NCBI RefSeq assembly: GCF_945859685.1
Contig: NC_079147.1
Span: 302,868,485 to 302,932,484, forward strand
Source: Eupeodes corollae
Taxonomy: Eukaryota > Arthropoda > Insecta > Diptera > Syrphidae
Reading direction: 5' to 3'
Length of the DNA: 64,000 bases
Of the stretch, positions 45,713-55,490 are shown piece by piece. The stretch's first letter is position 1. Each line of letters starts with the position of its first letter. The notes beneath the pieces are model-generated. The model made no database searches. It was not told the DNA's origin and saw nothing but the letters and a program-made list of their open reading frames with translations. Made by a program: the position numbers and the translations under genes.

Positions 45713-45988
45713 TTAAGCCTAGTACATACTTGTGAACCATCTCGTGAACCCATACAAATTTCAGTTTTTGGTTCACCCGTGAACTTGCTCGTGAAGCTGA
45801 GTGAAGAACAAAGTGGAGAGTTTTCGTTCACGGGCAATTCACGTGCAAAATGTACGGGAACTGTTGGTGAAGCTGAAGTCAAATGTTCACAACGTGTACT
45901 CACAAGTGTGTACCAGTGAGCAATGTCAAAAGTTCACTTTCTCCACTGGCGAACGTTCACTTCACGAGGAAGTATGTACTAGGCTTTA
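45713..45988. mobile_element. PIF/Harbinger-like MITE
   Basis: Perfect terminal inverted repeat AGCCTAGTACATACTT / AAGTATGTACTAGGCT (16 bp) at 45716-45731 and 45970-45985, flanked on both sides by TTA (45713-45715 and 45986-45988). A 3-bp TTA duplication is the signature of PIF/Harbinger elements. The 270-bp interior carries many GTTCAC/GTGAAC hexamers and encodes nothing credible; the two plus-strand and one minus-strand ORFs through it are by-products of the palindromic content. Confidence 0.88.
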
Positions 45989-46005
45989 AGAGGAATAAGA
46001 AACAT

Positions 46006-46180
46006 TCGTGGCGTGATGGTTAGTGTGTAGCACTTCCGTGCCAGAGGTCGTAGGATTAATCCCTGAGCTTTCCTTTCTTAAATTAACCTTTTGGATCCCT
46101 AGCATTACTTGCACACAGAAAATGTTGAGAGTTGTAAGTCATTAAGCCCTGGTTCTCTTTATGAATTGTTGCGCCACTTA
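46006..46180 (+). mobile_element. tRNA-derived SINE, copy 3, internally deleted
   Basis: Head TCGTGGCGTGATGGTTAGTG (A-box), B-box region GTAGGATTAATCCC, then the middle third is missing and it resumes at CTAGCATTACTTGCACACAG, GTTGAGAGTTGTAAGTCATT, ending in GAATTGTTGCGCCACTTA. It starts 18 bp after the Harbinger MITE duplication. Confidence 0.82.
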
Positions 46181-46489
46181 ACTTCTTCATGAGGCAAAAA
46201 GCTGAAAATTTTGAAGGTTTTCTAAACCACCATAATTTTTTTTAAACTAATAATAAGGGGAAGTATTTCTTAGTTATTGACTTCTTTAGCCTTTACCCCC
46301 AAACTTAAGTTTAAACCGAATTAAATTATCAAAAAGTTCGCGGAATGCAGTAGTTGGAGCAGCCTCGGGGGAAATTTGTGAACCTCATATTGTTTGGACA
46401 TTTATAAGGGGAATTAACGACTTGATTAGTGTTTGAGATTTAGCCAAATGAGTAGTCAATCCTTGAGACAAAATTAATAATGTACAAAA

Positions 46490-46743
46490 TTGACTTCGGG
46501 GCAGTGATAAAGTCTTTGGCTGAGCAAGGCAAATCGCCTTAGATCATTTTGAAAGAGATGTCAGCTGTTTATGGAACTCTTGCCCTAGGAAAATAATGAT
46601 TTACAATTGGCATAGTCTTTTTTAAACAAGGTAAAGACCCCATAGAAGAAGATCTCTGCGTGGGCTCATCGATTGTTCTGGGAGCTCCTCGACTAAAGAA
46701 GAAACAACTTGCAGAAATGGTTGGAGTATCTAATACAAATAGA
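46490..46743 (+). pseudogene. mariner transposase (mellifera-like), N-terminal part
   Basis: Plus-strand reading AVIKSLAEQGKSP-IILKEMSAVYGTLALG (about 46503-46590, the N-terminal HTH), YNWHSLFKQGKDPIEEDL (about 46601-46655) and GAPRLKKKQLAEMVGVSNTN (about 46681-46740). These match the DNA-binding half of a mariner transposase. Interrupted at 46744 by two SINE copies; the remainder starts at about 47401. Confidence 0.75.
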
Positions 46744-46751
46744 TAAAATTG

Positions 46752-47041
46752 GGTGGCTCAACAGTCCGTTAAGAACTAGGGCCTAGTGACTTACAACTCT
46801 CAACCATTCCTGTGGCGAGTACTGTTGTCAGGGATGGAGGGCACCTACAGTTTAAAGCCGATTCCGAACGACTAATTTGAGAAAGCACTTTTTCATGACA
46901 AGAATTATTCTTGGAGAATTTGTCAATTCCTCGCAAGAGGCAGTACCCGTGAAAAAAACTTTAGATGGCATAGGCAGGGGTCGAACCCAAGACCTTTGGC
47001 ATGCTAGTCCAACACACTAAACATCATGCCACGGGTACTAC
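46752..47041 (-). mobile_element. tRNA-derived SINE, copy 4 (tandem pair, left)
   Basis: Antisense, full length. 3' end at GGGTGGCTCAACAGTCCGTT, head at CATGCCACGGGTACTAC (47025-47041) and B-box region GGGTCGAACCCAAGACC (complement of the pol III B-box) at about 46978-46994. It lies head to tail with copy 5. Confidence 0.85.
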
Positions 47042-47067
47042 AGTATCTCCTACAATCTAATCTAATG

Positions 47068-47380
47068 GGGTGGCTCAACAATCCGTTCGAATTAGGGCCT
47101 AGTGGCTTACAACTCTCAACTATTCCTGTGTGCGAGCACTGTTGTCAGGAATGGAAGGGACCTACAATTTTAGGTCGAATCCGAACGGCTAGTTTGAGAA
47201 AGCACTTTTTCATGACAAGAATTACTCTTGAAGGATATGTCAATTCCTCGCAAGAGGCAGTACCCGCGAACATTTTTTTTTTTTTTTTTTTTTTTAATTA
47301 AGGTGGCACAGGCAGGGATTGAACCCAAGACCCCTTGCATGACAGTCCAACGCACTAACCATCATGCCACGGGTACTACA
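47068..47380 (-). mobile_element. tRNA-derived SINE, copy 5 (tandem pair, right)
   Basis: Antisense, full length, with an expanded T-run (47274-47296) between the body and the tRNA-like head; B-box complement GGGATTGAACCCAAGACC at about 47315, head CATCATGCCACGGGTACTAC at 47361-47380. The spacer between the two copies (47042-47067) carries CAATCTAATCTAATG, complement of the SINE 3' tail. A CTA trinucleotide run follows (47383-47400). Confidence 0.85.
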
Positions 47381-47400
47381 AACTACTACTACTACTACTA

Positions 47401-48080
47401 AGTCAGTGCAAGGTTGTTGCTGAGAATGCTTTCAGCTGTTCAGAAGCGACAGCGAGTAAAGTCTTCTCGCGGTCTTTTGAATCTCCCTAATGGAAAGTGA
47501 GATGAATTTATTGCCCAAATTGTGACTGAGGATAAAACTTGGGTTTTGAGTCAAGTACGCAAAGCACCCCCTAAGAGATTCAATTTCACAATCAGCTCTG
47601 AAAAATCATGGCTGGTTTTTTGGGATTCGGAGGTCTTTGGCTTATTGATTACAAGGAAAAGGGTGTCAATATAACCGCAAATATCCTACATAATTATATA
47701 AAATAAAAAGAAGCTATCATAGAAAAAAGGAGAGGGAAATGGACAAAAGGTGTCCTTCTTTTGCAAAACAAGGCTTTAGTTCACAAGAGTCACGTTGCGA
47801 TAATTACCTTGCAGAAATGTTGATTCAATATATTGAGCCTTATGGCCCAGATTTGTCCCCTTCTGATTATTTTTTATTTCCAATTCTGAAGAAAGAACTC
47901 CTTGGAAAAGGATTTACCGATGATGAACTGGTGAAGTCGACAATTTTTGCCTATTTTGAAGGCTTTAATACATTTTTCGGCCGATGTGAAAAGTGCATTA
48001 GGCTTGAGGGAGAATATATTGAAAAGGAAAAAAAAATATGCTTGATTTCCCTCTTCCCTTCCATTCCGGGAACTTTTTGA
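47401..48080 (+). pseudogene. mariner transposase (mellifera-like), catalytic part
   Basis: Continues the frame broken at 46743: KSVQ, AENAFSCSEATASKVFSRSF (about 47420-47480), the first catalytic block with TEDKTWVL (about 47525-47550; D present where normal is T-G-D-E-T-W), SEKSWLVFWDSEVFG, RRGKWTKGVLLLQNKALVHK (about 47730-47785; the second catalytic D in H-D-N-A-P-A-H is replaced by Asn-Lys-Ala), and in another frame YGPDLSPSDYFLFPILKKEL (about 47840-47900) with the third catalytic residue in the mariner-type Y-S-P-D-L-x-P-x-D-Y block. C-terminal CEKCIRLEGEYIEK. Frames shift about five times. Confidence 0.82.
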
Positions 48081-49134
48081 CCCACTTTCGTAGTTAATTG
48101 GTCTCTAGTTCGACGAATTTTAGATAAGTTTTAAAGACTTTGATATGGAGATGAAATCAATAGAAGTCTGGTAGGGAAGGGACTTCGAACCCAAGCCAGG
48201 AGTATATTTTTGAAATATTAGAATTTCCAACTTTACAAATTTAAAATTTAGAAAAGAAGAAATACAGAACTCTGGATTATGTAAAAATTTTGAACTCTGT
48301 CAAAATATATAACTGAAGTTTTGAATAATTCTAACAAAACAATAAACTTAAATTCCTGCTTGAAATTTTTCATTTTCATTAAAAATTAAAACCAATTAAT
48401 AAAGTGCTAATTTCGTTTGATCGATATTGCTTTTTTCTAAATGTTATAAATTATTCAAACTTATAAAGACATTATAGACTCACGAAAAACAAATGAACAG
48501 ACATCAAAGAATGAAATTTCTAAAACACCTTTTTTTAATTAATAGAAAAAAATACTCATCTTCCACACATCAAAAATTAAAATAATAAAACAATGGGCAT
48601 CCAAATTTTATTATTAATAACCTTTTTAGTATAAAGCTACCATAAAAGTTTGCGTTTTGATCATTATCTCTGATCACGCCCAATCGAAATATCTAATTAA
48701 GTATGTAAATTAATAATATAACTTAGCATAAGAATAATATACTATCTGTATGAACAAATAAAACAAAAACAAGCTTACTACATTGATCTTTGAAGATATG
48801 TTAACAAAAAAGTTGCTGTATATAGGTTGGACAGGTATGCTCTTAAACTAGGTACACTGGTCTCGACAAGGTTTTGTTTCAGGCAATCAATTTGCACTTC
48901 TCAGATGTGTTTTAATTAAAATCCGACTCCAAAATCATTTTTTAACATCAGGTTTTTGACATATTACTTTTCAAAATACGAAAAAAAACAAATGTATAAG
49001 GTTTTTTATAAGGGTTCATAAAGTAGCTTTTTAGCCAGTTAAATCCGAGATGGTTTTCTACATCTATAATCGCTGTCTTTAATATTCAGGTGACAAATGC
49101 AATTATATTTAGTTAGTTTGTTGGTTATCCCGTT
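48081..49134. other. no gene recognised
   Basis: Strongly AT-rich with no ORF of note. Confidence 0.5.
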
Positions 49135-50058
49135 ATCCCGATCCATTGAGAGTCCCAGCCTGAGATATTGCGCTTTTGCGCGGTTGCGGTGTCTTGCAAG
49201 CTTCCTTCACTGACCGGAACCAAGCGATCTTACCTCAGAAAACGCCTGGTCTTTGCAGCGGTCGTTTTCGTCGTCTTGAACCTGGAGACTGGGATTCAAA
49301 GAGCGTTGTTGTCCATTCGTCGATGTGTCCGTGTCTGGATAACATCGAAATCTTGAAACAGCTCGTACAGTTTACGATTGAATCTTCTCTTCCCCTCGAC
49401 TTTTTCACATATAGGATCAAACATCCTCCGAAGGATTTTTTCTCGAAAGTGTCCGGTATCAATTCAACTTTTTTACTTGTCGTCCAGTACTCGGCACCGT
49501 AGAGTAGAACGGGTAAACCAAATGTTTTGTATAATTTGCACTTTGTCTTTCGGGAAAAGAGTTTTGAACCCATTTGCTTGGCCAAACCAACGTAGTAGGG
49601 TTTTTCGTCGGATTTCAATTAAGATGTAGTTCGTGGAATTGATATTTGTTCCGAAGTAAGTGAACTTCTTGGCTACCTCGAAATTACTGTTACCAATAGT
49701 GACGTTTAATCCTAGGCGGTGGACAGATGAGGCATTGTTTGTCGATAGCATATACCTTGGGTTGTCCCAAATCACTTCAAGAACTACGCGTTTGCCCGGT
49801 TCATATCAAGCTGTGAATTCTTCTAGAACAGATCGCTTTGCACAGCTAATGTCGTCCGAATAGCCAAGCAATAGTGAATACTTCTCAAGGATAGTGTTTT
49901 CCAAAGTTGTGTTTTCTATTCGCACTATTTTCTCCAGGACTTTACTGAAGATGACAGCGCAAATCCTTGCCAAACCAAGTACATGCAAGATGCACCACGT
50001 ACGGCATGTTAAATAGCTTGATAAATTTTTCGGGATTTAGAGACTTATGCTATTAAAT
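49135..50058 (-). pseudogene. LINE-H: C-terminal RT part, minus strand
   Basis: Minus-strand reading from 50000: GLARICAVIFSKVLEKIVRIE, LLLGYSDDIS (about 49880-49850; the catalytic box reads Y-S-D-D), NPRYMLSTN, LNVTIGNSNFEVAKKFTYFG (about 49720-49660), and in a second frame KLYKTFGLPVLLYGAEYWTT (about 49540-49480), FKISMLSRHGHID, SPGSRRRKRP (about 49285-49240). This is the C-terminal half of the endonuclease/RT protein widespread in arthropods as an RTE-like element. The 5' part continues at 51817, after LINE-F. Confidence 0.82.
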
Positions 50059-50067
50059 GAAAAGATG
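50059..50067. repeat. candidate 9-bp target site duplication, left copy
   Basis: GAAAAGATG repeated at 51808-51816, on the two sides of LINE-F. The GAA could belong to the CTGAA tail, so the true duplication may be only AAAGATG-like. Confidence 0.55.
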
Positions 50068-51807
50068 GTTTTTTCTAACACTCATTTAGAAAACCCTTCA
50101 ACGACATTCACACCATCAAGCACAGCATATAACCTTTTCTTACTTTTCATTACACCTCAAAAACTCAAGGCATTTAGAATGAATTTTGAATTTGAATAAC
50201 AAAAAATCATTTGGTCTTCTAAACCTCAAACTTTGTGTTAAGGAAATGTCCGATTTCCCTTGATCTCACTTTAACTTGTCTCTTTTATCATTGTATAAAC
50301 AAAGGATACTTTTCAACTGCATGGAAACAGTCCAAAATTATGCCTTTAGCTGAAAAAAAAATAACGCCAAAAATATAAAAGATTTTCGACCAATATTTTC
50401 TTTTTCTAACATAGGAAAACTGTTGGAAAAAGTCAAAGCAGAATCTCTTGATAGTTTCCTCGATAACTCAAATGTTATACCAAACACCCAGTTTGAATTT
50501 AAGACAAACCAGTTAAGGGAGCATTGCTTTATAGTGCTTAATGAGAAAATTATTCACAATCTGAGACAAAAAAAAAGTGCAAAATTGTCCTGGATATTGA
50601 TTTAGAGGCAGCATTTGACTCTATTTGGTATAAAAGGTCTTATCTTTAAATTAATAAGATTGAACTGTCCTAAGGCTCTCATTAGATTGATTACCATCAA
50701 TTTTCTTAATTCAAGAAACGAGTCGATTGTCATTGGGTCGTAGTTTTCAGATCCTTTCCCAGTAATCTTAGGAGTTGCTCAAGGAACATTACTTGGACCA
50801 AAACTATTTAATGTATTTTTATATGACTCTGAATCCGAGCCTAAAGCACTTCTGTACGCAGATGACACAAAACTTTTTGCTGCTATAAGGCCAAACAATG
50901 CACTAGAAAAATTACAAAATGGTTTACCTAGTTTACTCTCGTATTTAAAATCTTGGGGATTATAAGTAAAAACTGAAAAACTTTCAGGAACTCCTATGGA
51001 AAAGGACACCGAGAGGCTGTTAAAGAAAGCAAGGAGTTATCCTTGCGTATTGATGATAAGATAGTTCCATTAAAAACGGAAACAAGGGATTCACTATCAA
51101 AATAAGTTAAAATTTAACAAACATGCGCGGAATGTATTAAACAAAGCGAAATTGGCTACTGCTGCTTTTAAAAAATTACTTTCTTCAAAGCATCTATCCA
51201 AAAGTACTAAAATTCTGATGTATAAAGCATTGATAAGACCCATAATCTCGTATGGTTCTAGTACCTGGTTCTCTTTTTTTCCAACGGCAGCAAAAGAATT
51301 AGAAAAGTTTGAAAGAACAATCCTACGATTTTGTAGTGGAAAATATCGTAGACCAAAATGGCTTTCTAACTAAACGTTGTATAATTTAACAAAAGTGAAA
51401 CCTTTGATGATTTATATGACAACATTATTAAAAACTAGATTAGAATCTTGTACAAATCATCCAAATCCACTTATCAAAGGATGATGGGACAAAAATATTA
51501 CAAATGGAAGCTCATACTTCGAGTATTATCAATCTCCGTTCGATCTTTTGCATAATAGATCCTTTAGTTTGGCCTTTAAGAGCCACTAGTGAACGTGTGT
51601 CGGGAGCGAACACAGGATTATATTAATGAAATACATTCTTGAAGTATGTATGCATATATTGTAAATTAAAAAGGTTTAAACTATTCTTTTATTTAACATA
51701 ATGTATAAGCCAGACATATTAATGAAGTCGGCAGCATAATTTAAAAATATTGTAATCAAAACTAATTTGTGAATTTTGAGTCTCAATAAAGAAAACTGAA
51801 CTGAACT
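50068..51807 (+). mobile_element. LINE-F: Jockey-like LINE inserted in LINE-H
   Basis: Remnants in order: the linker from about 50070, CINKGYFSTAWKQSKIMPL (about 50295-50350), NIKDFRPI then NIGKLLEKV (about 50370-50440), FLDNSNVIPNTQFEF, the first catalytic block LDIDLEAAFDSIWY in shifted frames (about 50590-50630), GVAQGTLLGPKLFNVFL (about 50772-50822), LLYADDTKLFAA with an intact YADD at 50855-50866, KHARNVLNKAKLATAAFKKL (about 51118-51177) and a C-terminal YKALIRPIISYGSSTW block. The 3' end has AATAAAGAAAA then CTGAACTGAACTGAA (51793-51810) as tail. 5'-truncated. Confidence 0.85.
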
Positions 51808-51816
51808 GAAAAGATG

Positions 51817-52430
51817 ATGGTCTTGACTTGAAATTCGTTGGTCTTTTCCAGGATTTTTTTTAATGTGAATATTTGGTATATCGCGATGTGCCTGGATTGA
51901 AGCCACACTGGCACGTGCCGATCAAAGTGTTGCAAAAAGAGGCTCACCTAGAACGTTGTATAGGATCTTGTAGCATTAAGCAGTAATTTTTACCAGACAT
52001 AAGATCGCCTTTTTTGAAGATTGGGCATAATGACCTATTTGACCAGTCATCTGGCATACTTTCTTCTTCCCACAGTTAATTGAATATTACCTATATATTT
52101 GAAGAGTTCCGCAGGTAGGCACCAAGTCAGCGGATTTATAGGTTTTAAAGCTTGTGGCTGGCTTTCTTAACCTCTTCAACACTGAGAGCTGGAATGGGGT
52201 CTTCATTGACAAGACTCATGGTTCTTTTTTGCTCTTTAATTGTCTACATGATATCCATTGCTACTTAAACAAATTTCCCTGTGCTTCGGTAACTAGGTTC
52301 GGACCGGTTCTATAATTAGACGCCATTTGGTTCGAAGTTTTATAGAAACGATGTGTGTTGGTGACTGTTCTTCCCGGAATACCTGAGCTGAGAAGCTCTC
52401 TTCTCTTTCCTTCTAAAATTATAATATTTC
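51817..52430 (-). pseudogene. LINE-H: linker and start of RT (5' of the LINE-F insertion)
   Basis: Minus-strand reading from about 52390: VTNTHRFYKTSNQMASNYRT, GPNLVTEAQGNLFK, SVLKRLRKPAT, KSADLVPTC (about 52135), EESMPDDWSNRSLCPIFKKG (about 52065-51990, the RT opening block), then QCGFNPGTSRY (about 51905) and EFQVKTI at 51817. The remainder of the RT is on the other side of LINE-F (49135-50058), with a few dozen codons missing. Confidence 0.8.
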
Positions 52431-52519
52431 ATAGAATTTTATAAAAATCTTCATAAGTTGTTAGATTTCATACTTTGAAAGTTTAAAGGAACTTTGATTG
52501 CACTATTGTGATTTTAATT

Positions 52520-53815
52520 GTGCTAAAAATAGTTCTTTTTGTTCTTTAATTTACCGTTACCTTACTTAATGAACTTCACTTTAAGAAAAAAATATTACAC
52601 AATTATTGGGGGCAAGTATTCGTTCGTGTATTTGACAGCATCAAGTGAGGATTACAAATTGAGCGCATTTAAGCATTTTTTAACACGCATTTTCTGCAGT
52701 ATGGGACCAAAAGACAAAAATACTTCTTTCGACAAGAGGTAACTTTTTTTATCATGACGCCAAAGGGAAGACGCAAAGAGAATTTGGTGATTTGTTGAAA
52801 ATTCCAAAGAGCACTGTTGGAAATATCATCTGGAGGTCAAAAAATGAGAATAGGATAGGTTTTAAGCCCAATCCTGGACGTCCAAGAATCTAAAATGAAC
52901 ATGACCAAAGGTGGATTCTGCAAAACCTCTGGAGAAACTCCCATATTAGCGCTCCAAAAATGGCTACTGAATTGTTTTATTGTTGCGGAAAAACTATTGA
53001 TCCAGAAACCATACGCCGCGTTCTTAGAGAAAATGGCTATAACGGTAGAGTGGCTAAAAAAAAAACATTCATAAATGAAAAAAAAATAGGAAAATAAGTT
53101 TAGAATTTGCTAAAACCATTAGAAACAAGCCATTGGATTTCTGGAAAACAGTCATATTTGGTGATGAGAGCAAATACAAATTATTCTGCCGAGGTAAAGT
53201 ATGGCTCAAGGTAAATACCAAGCTAAAGAAATGAAACCTTTTACCAACCGTAAAACATGGTGGAGGTTCGGTGATGGTATGGGATGTACGAGTATGTCGC
53301 ATGTGGGGGTTGGTAATTTAGTATTAATTGAGGGGATAATGGATCGAATGGTGTATTTAGACCTTCTAAAGCAATATTTACAACAAAGCGCTGAAAAAAT
53401 GTGAATTTCAAGAACTTTTCAGTCTTTCAAGATAATGACCCAAAATATAAATTCCACGTCGTACAGGAATGGTTGCCCTAAAATCATCCAAACAAAACCT
53501 AAGAACCCCGACTTAAACCCCATACAAAACGTATGGGAAATTTTGGATCGTGGAGTCAGGAAGCACGCCATATCAAGCAAAACTGATGTCAAGAAAGTGC
53601 CTATGGAAAAATGGGAAAAAATCAGTGCTCCAACCACCCAAAAGTTAGTCGAATCTAAGGGAAGGCGTATTAAAGGAGTTATCGAACAGAAGGTTTACCC
53701 AACTAAGTACTGAACACGAATAAAAAATCCAAAAACTGCACTATAAATATAACCCAAAAGTATTCACATCATATTTTGAACAAATTATTTTGTGATTAAA
53801 AAACTGCGCTTTCAA
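52520..53815 (+). pseudogene. Tc1-like transposase relic
   Basis: From the ATG at 52691 (MGPKDKNTSFDKR) a frameshift leads to FYHDAKGKTQREFGDLLKIP (HTH, about 52750-52800), STVGNIIWRSKNENRIGFKP with PNPGRPRI, DQRWILQNLWRNSHISAPKM, then FWKTVIFGDESKYKLF (first catalytic Asp, about 53140-53187), KHGGGSVM-like with a shift, NFSVFQDNDPKYKFHVVQEW (second Asp, about 53419-53475), and PDLNPIQNVWEILDRGVRK (about 53505-53561). In the last block the third catalytic acidic residue is replaced by Gln (NPIQN for NPIEN), so it was inactive even apart from the shifts. C-terminus PTKY stop at 53713. Terminal inverted repeats not identified. Confidence 0.85.
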
Positions 53816-53861
53816 TGAATTGGGCTTTATAAACTTCCCATAGGGAGATGTTGTAATGGGT

Positions 53862-55490
53862 CCGCTTTGTCAAATTGAAAATTTTGACATTTCTCGACGT
53901 TTCAAGGTTCCTAGAGTCGAAATAAAAGATTTTTAGAAAGATGTCTGTGCGTAAGTGTGTACGTACGTTCGTACGTCCGACTTTTTTTTGTCGTCCATAG
54001 CTAAAGAACCAGAAGAGATATTGATTTCAAATAAATTTTGTAATACAGATAATAAGGCAGAAAAATACAGAAAGGCCTCTCAAGAAAATTGCATATGTGG
54101 TATTTTTACCATAGCAGTTTGAAAAAAAGTGAAAATTTTGGTTAACCCTAAATATCTTATGAATCAAAAACGCTAGAGACTTGAATTAAACTTTATATAA
54201 TATCTTGTAACGTGATACCAAACAGGTATATTTTTTGAAAAAAATCAATATAACGGTTTTTTTTTTATAAATCAATAAAACTAAAAAAAAAATTGTCACC
54301 TCTAAAATTTTACGACTGAAATACGATTTCATCTCTAAAACAATTTTGTGCAACGAAGAATAATGTTTTTGACATCTGATAAAATTTAGAGAAAAATCTA
54401 ATTGACAGTTTTTTTTATAAAAAATAAAAATCTAAAAAAAACGTTACTTAAAGTTCGTAAAAATTGAATATCGATTCAAATATCTTTTCAAAAACTTAAA
54501 ATTTGGGCTTCAAACTTATTTTATCTTATAAGAAATATTGTTTTTAGCATTTTGAAAAATGTTAAGAAAAATCGAATTGACAGTTTTTTTACAAAAAATA
54601 AAAAACCTAAAAAAATATATAAAAGTTGGTAAAAATTGATTTTCCACTCAAATATCTCTTCCAACATTTTAAATATTGGCTTCAAACTAATTTTATCTTA
54701 TAAGAAATATTATTTTCAACATTTGGTAAGATTTTTAAAAAATTCGAATTGCCAGTTTTTTACAAAATATAAAACTCTAAAAAAAAAAAACAATACTAAA
54801 ACTTGGTAAACATTCACTTTCGGCTTAAATAGCTTTTCCAAAATTAAAAATATTGGCTTCAAACTTATTTTATTTCACAGAAAATATTGTTTTCAATATT
54901 CAAAAATTTGTATATAAAAATCCAACAGTCCGTTTTTTCATACAAAATAAAATCTACAAAAAAACGTACGCAAATTTGGTTAAAATTGATACGAGTACAT
55001 ATAGACGAACTTTTAAGCAAGACAAATCGACAGACGGGATGGGAAGTTATCAGTGTGGGTCGCATCCCAGCCTCTTTTAATAGATATTGTTTTCAACATT
55101 CGGTAAAATGTGGACAGTTTTTTGTATAAAAATTAAAAACCTTAAAAAAAAACGATATTAAAATTGGTACAAATTTACTTGTCTTTTCAAAAATTAATAA
55201 TATTGGCTTCAAATTATTTTATCTCAAAGAATATATTATTTTAGACATTCGGTAATTTTTTATAAAAATCAAACAGTAAATTTTTTGGTTAACAACTAAA
55301 AATTTCGTAGATATATTTTGAAATTAAACTATTTCATTATTATGCAAAATATTGTTGGTTATTTAAAAATTTATAAGAATAACTTTTTTTAAAAAAAAGA
55401 CGAAAACCTACAAACCTTTTAAGCAAGACAAATCTACAGACGAGATGGGAAGTTATCAGTGTGGGTCGCATCCCAGTCTCTTTTTTTACA
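53862..55490 (+). repeat. Rpt-1 copy 3, the longest, with internal ~175-180 bp units
   Basis: Begins GTCCGCTTTGTCAAATTG and ends with the terminal block GATGGGAAGTTATCAGTGTG + GGTCGCATCCCAG, which occurs twice: at about 55037-55076 and at about 55445-55482. Between about 54490 and 55250 a unit with TTGGCTTCAAACTTATTTTA and a following AAGAAATATTGTTTTCAACA block recurs at about 54494, 54666, 54846 and 55194, i.e. at multiples of about 172-180 bp. The ORFs at 54853-55129 run through it and are not genes. Confidence 0.8.

Noticed and set aside
45695..45989. Three overlapping ORFs on both strands
   Set aside because: All run through the GTTCAC-rich Harbinger MITE, whose palindromic content keeps several frames open.
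47361..47380. Functional tRNA gene
   Set aside because: A-box and B-box are present, but only as the head of a repeated ~300-bp SINE; no full cloverleaf could be built by eye.
54853..55129. Overlapping ORFs of 66-80 codons
   Set aside because: They lie in Rpt-1 sub-units and its end block, are Lys/Asn/Ile-rich and do not recur as frames in the other copies.
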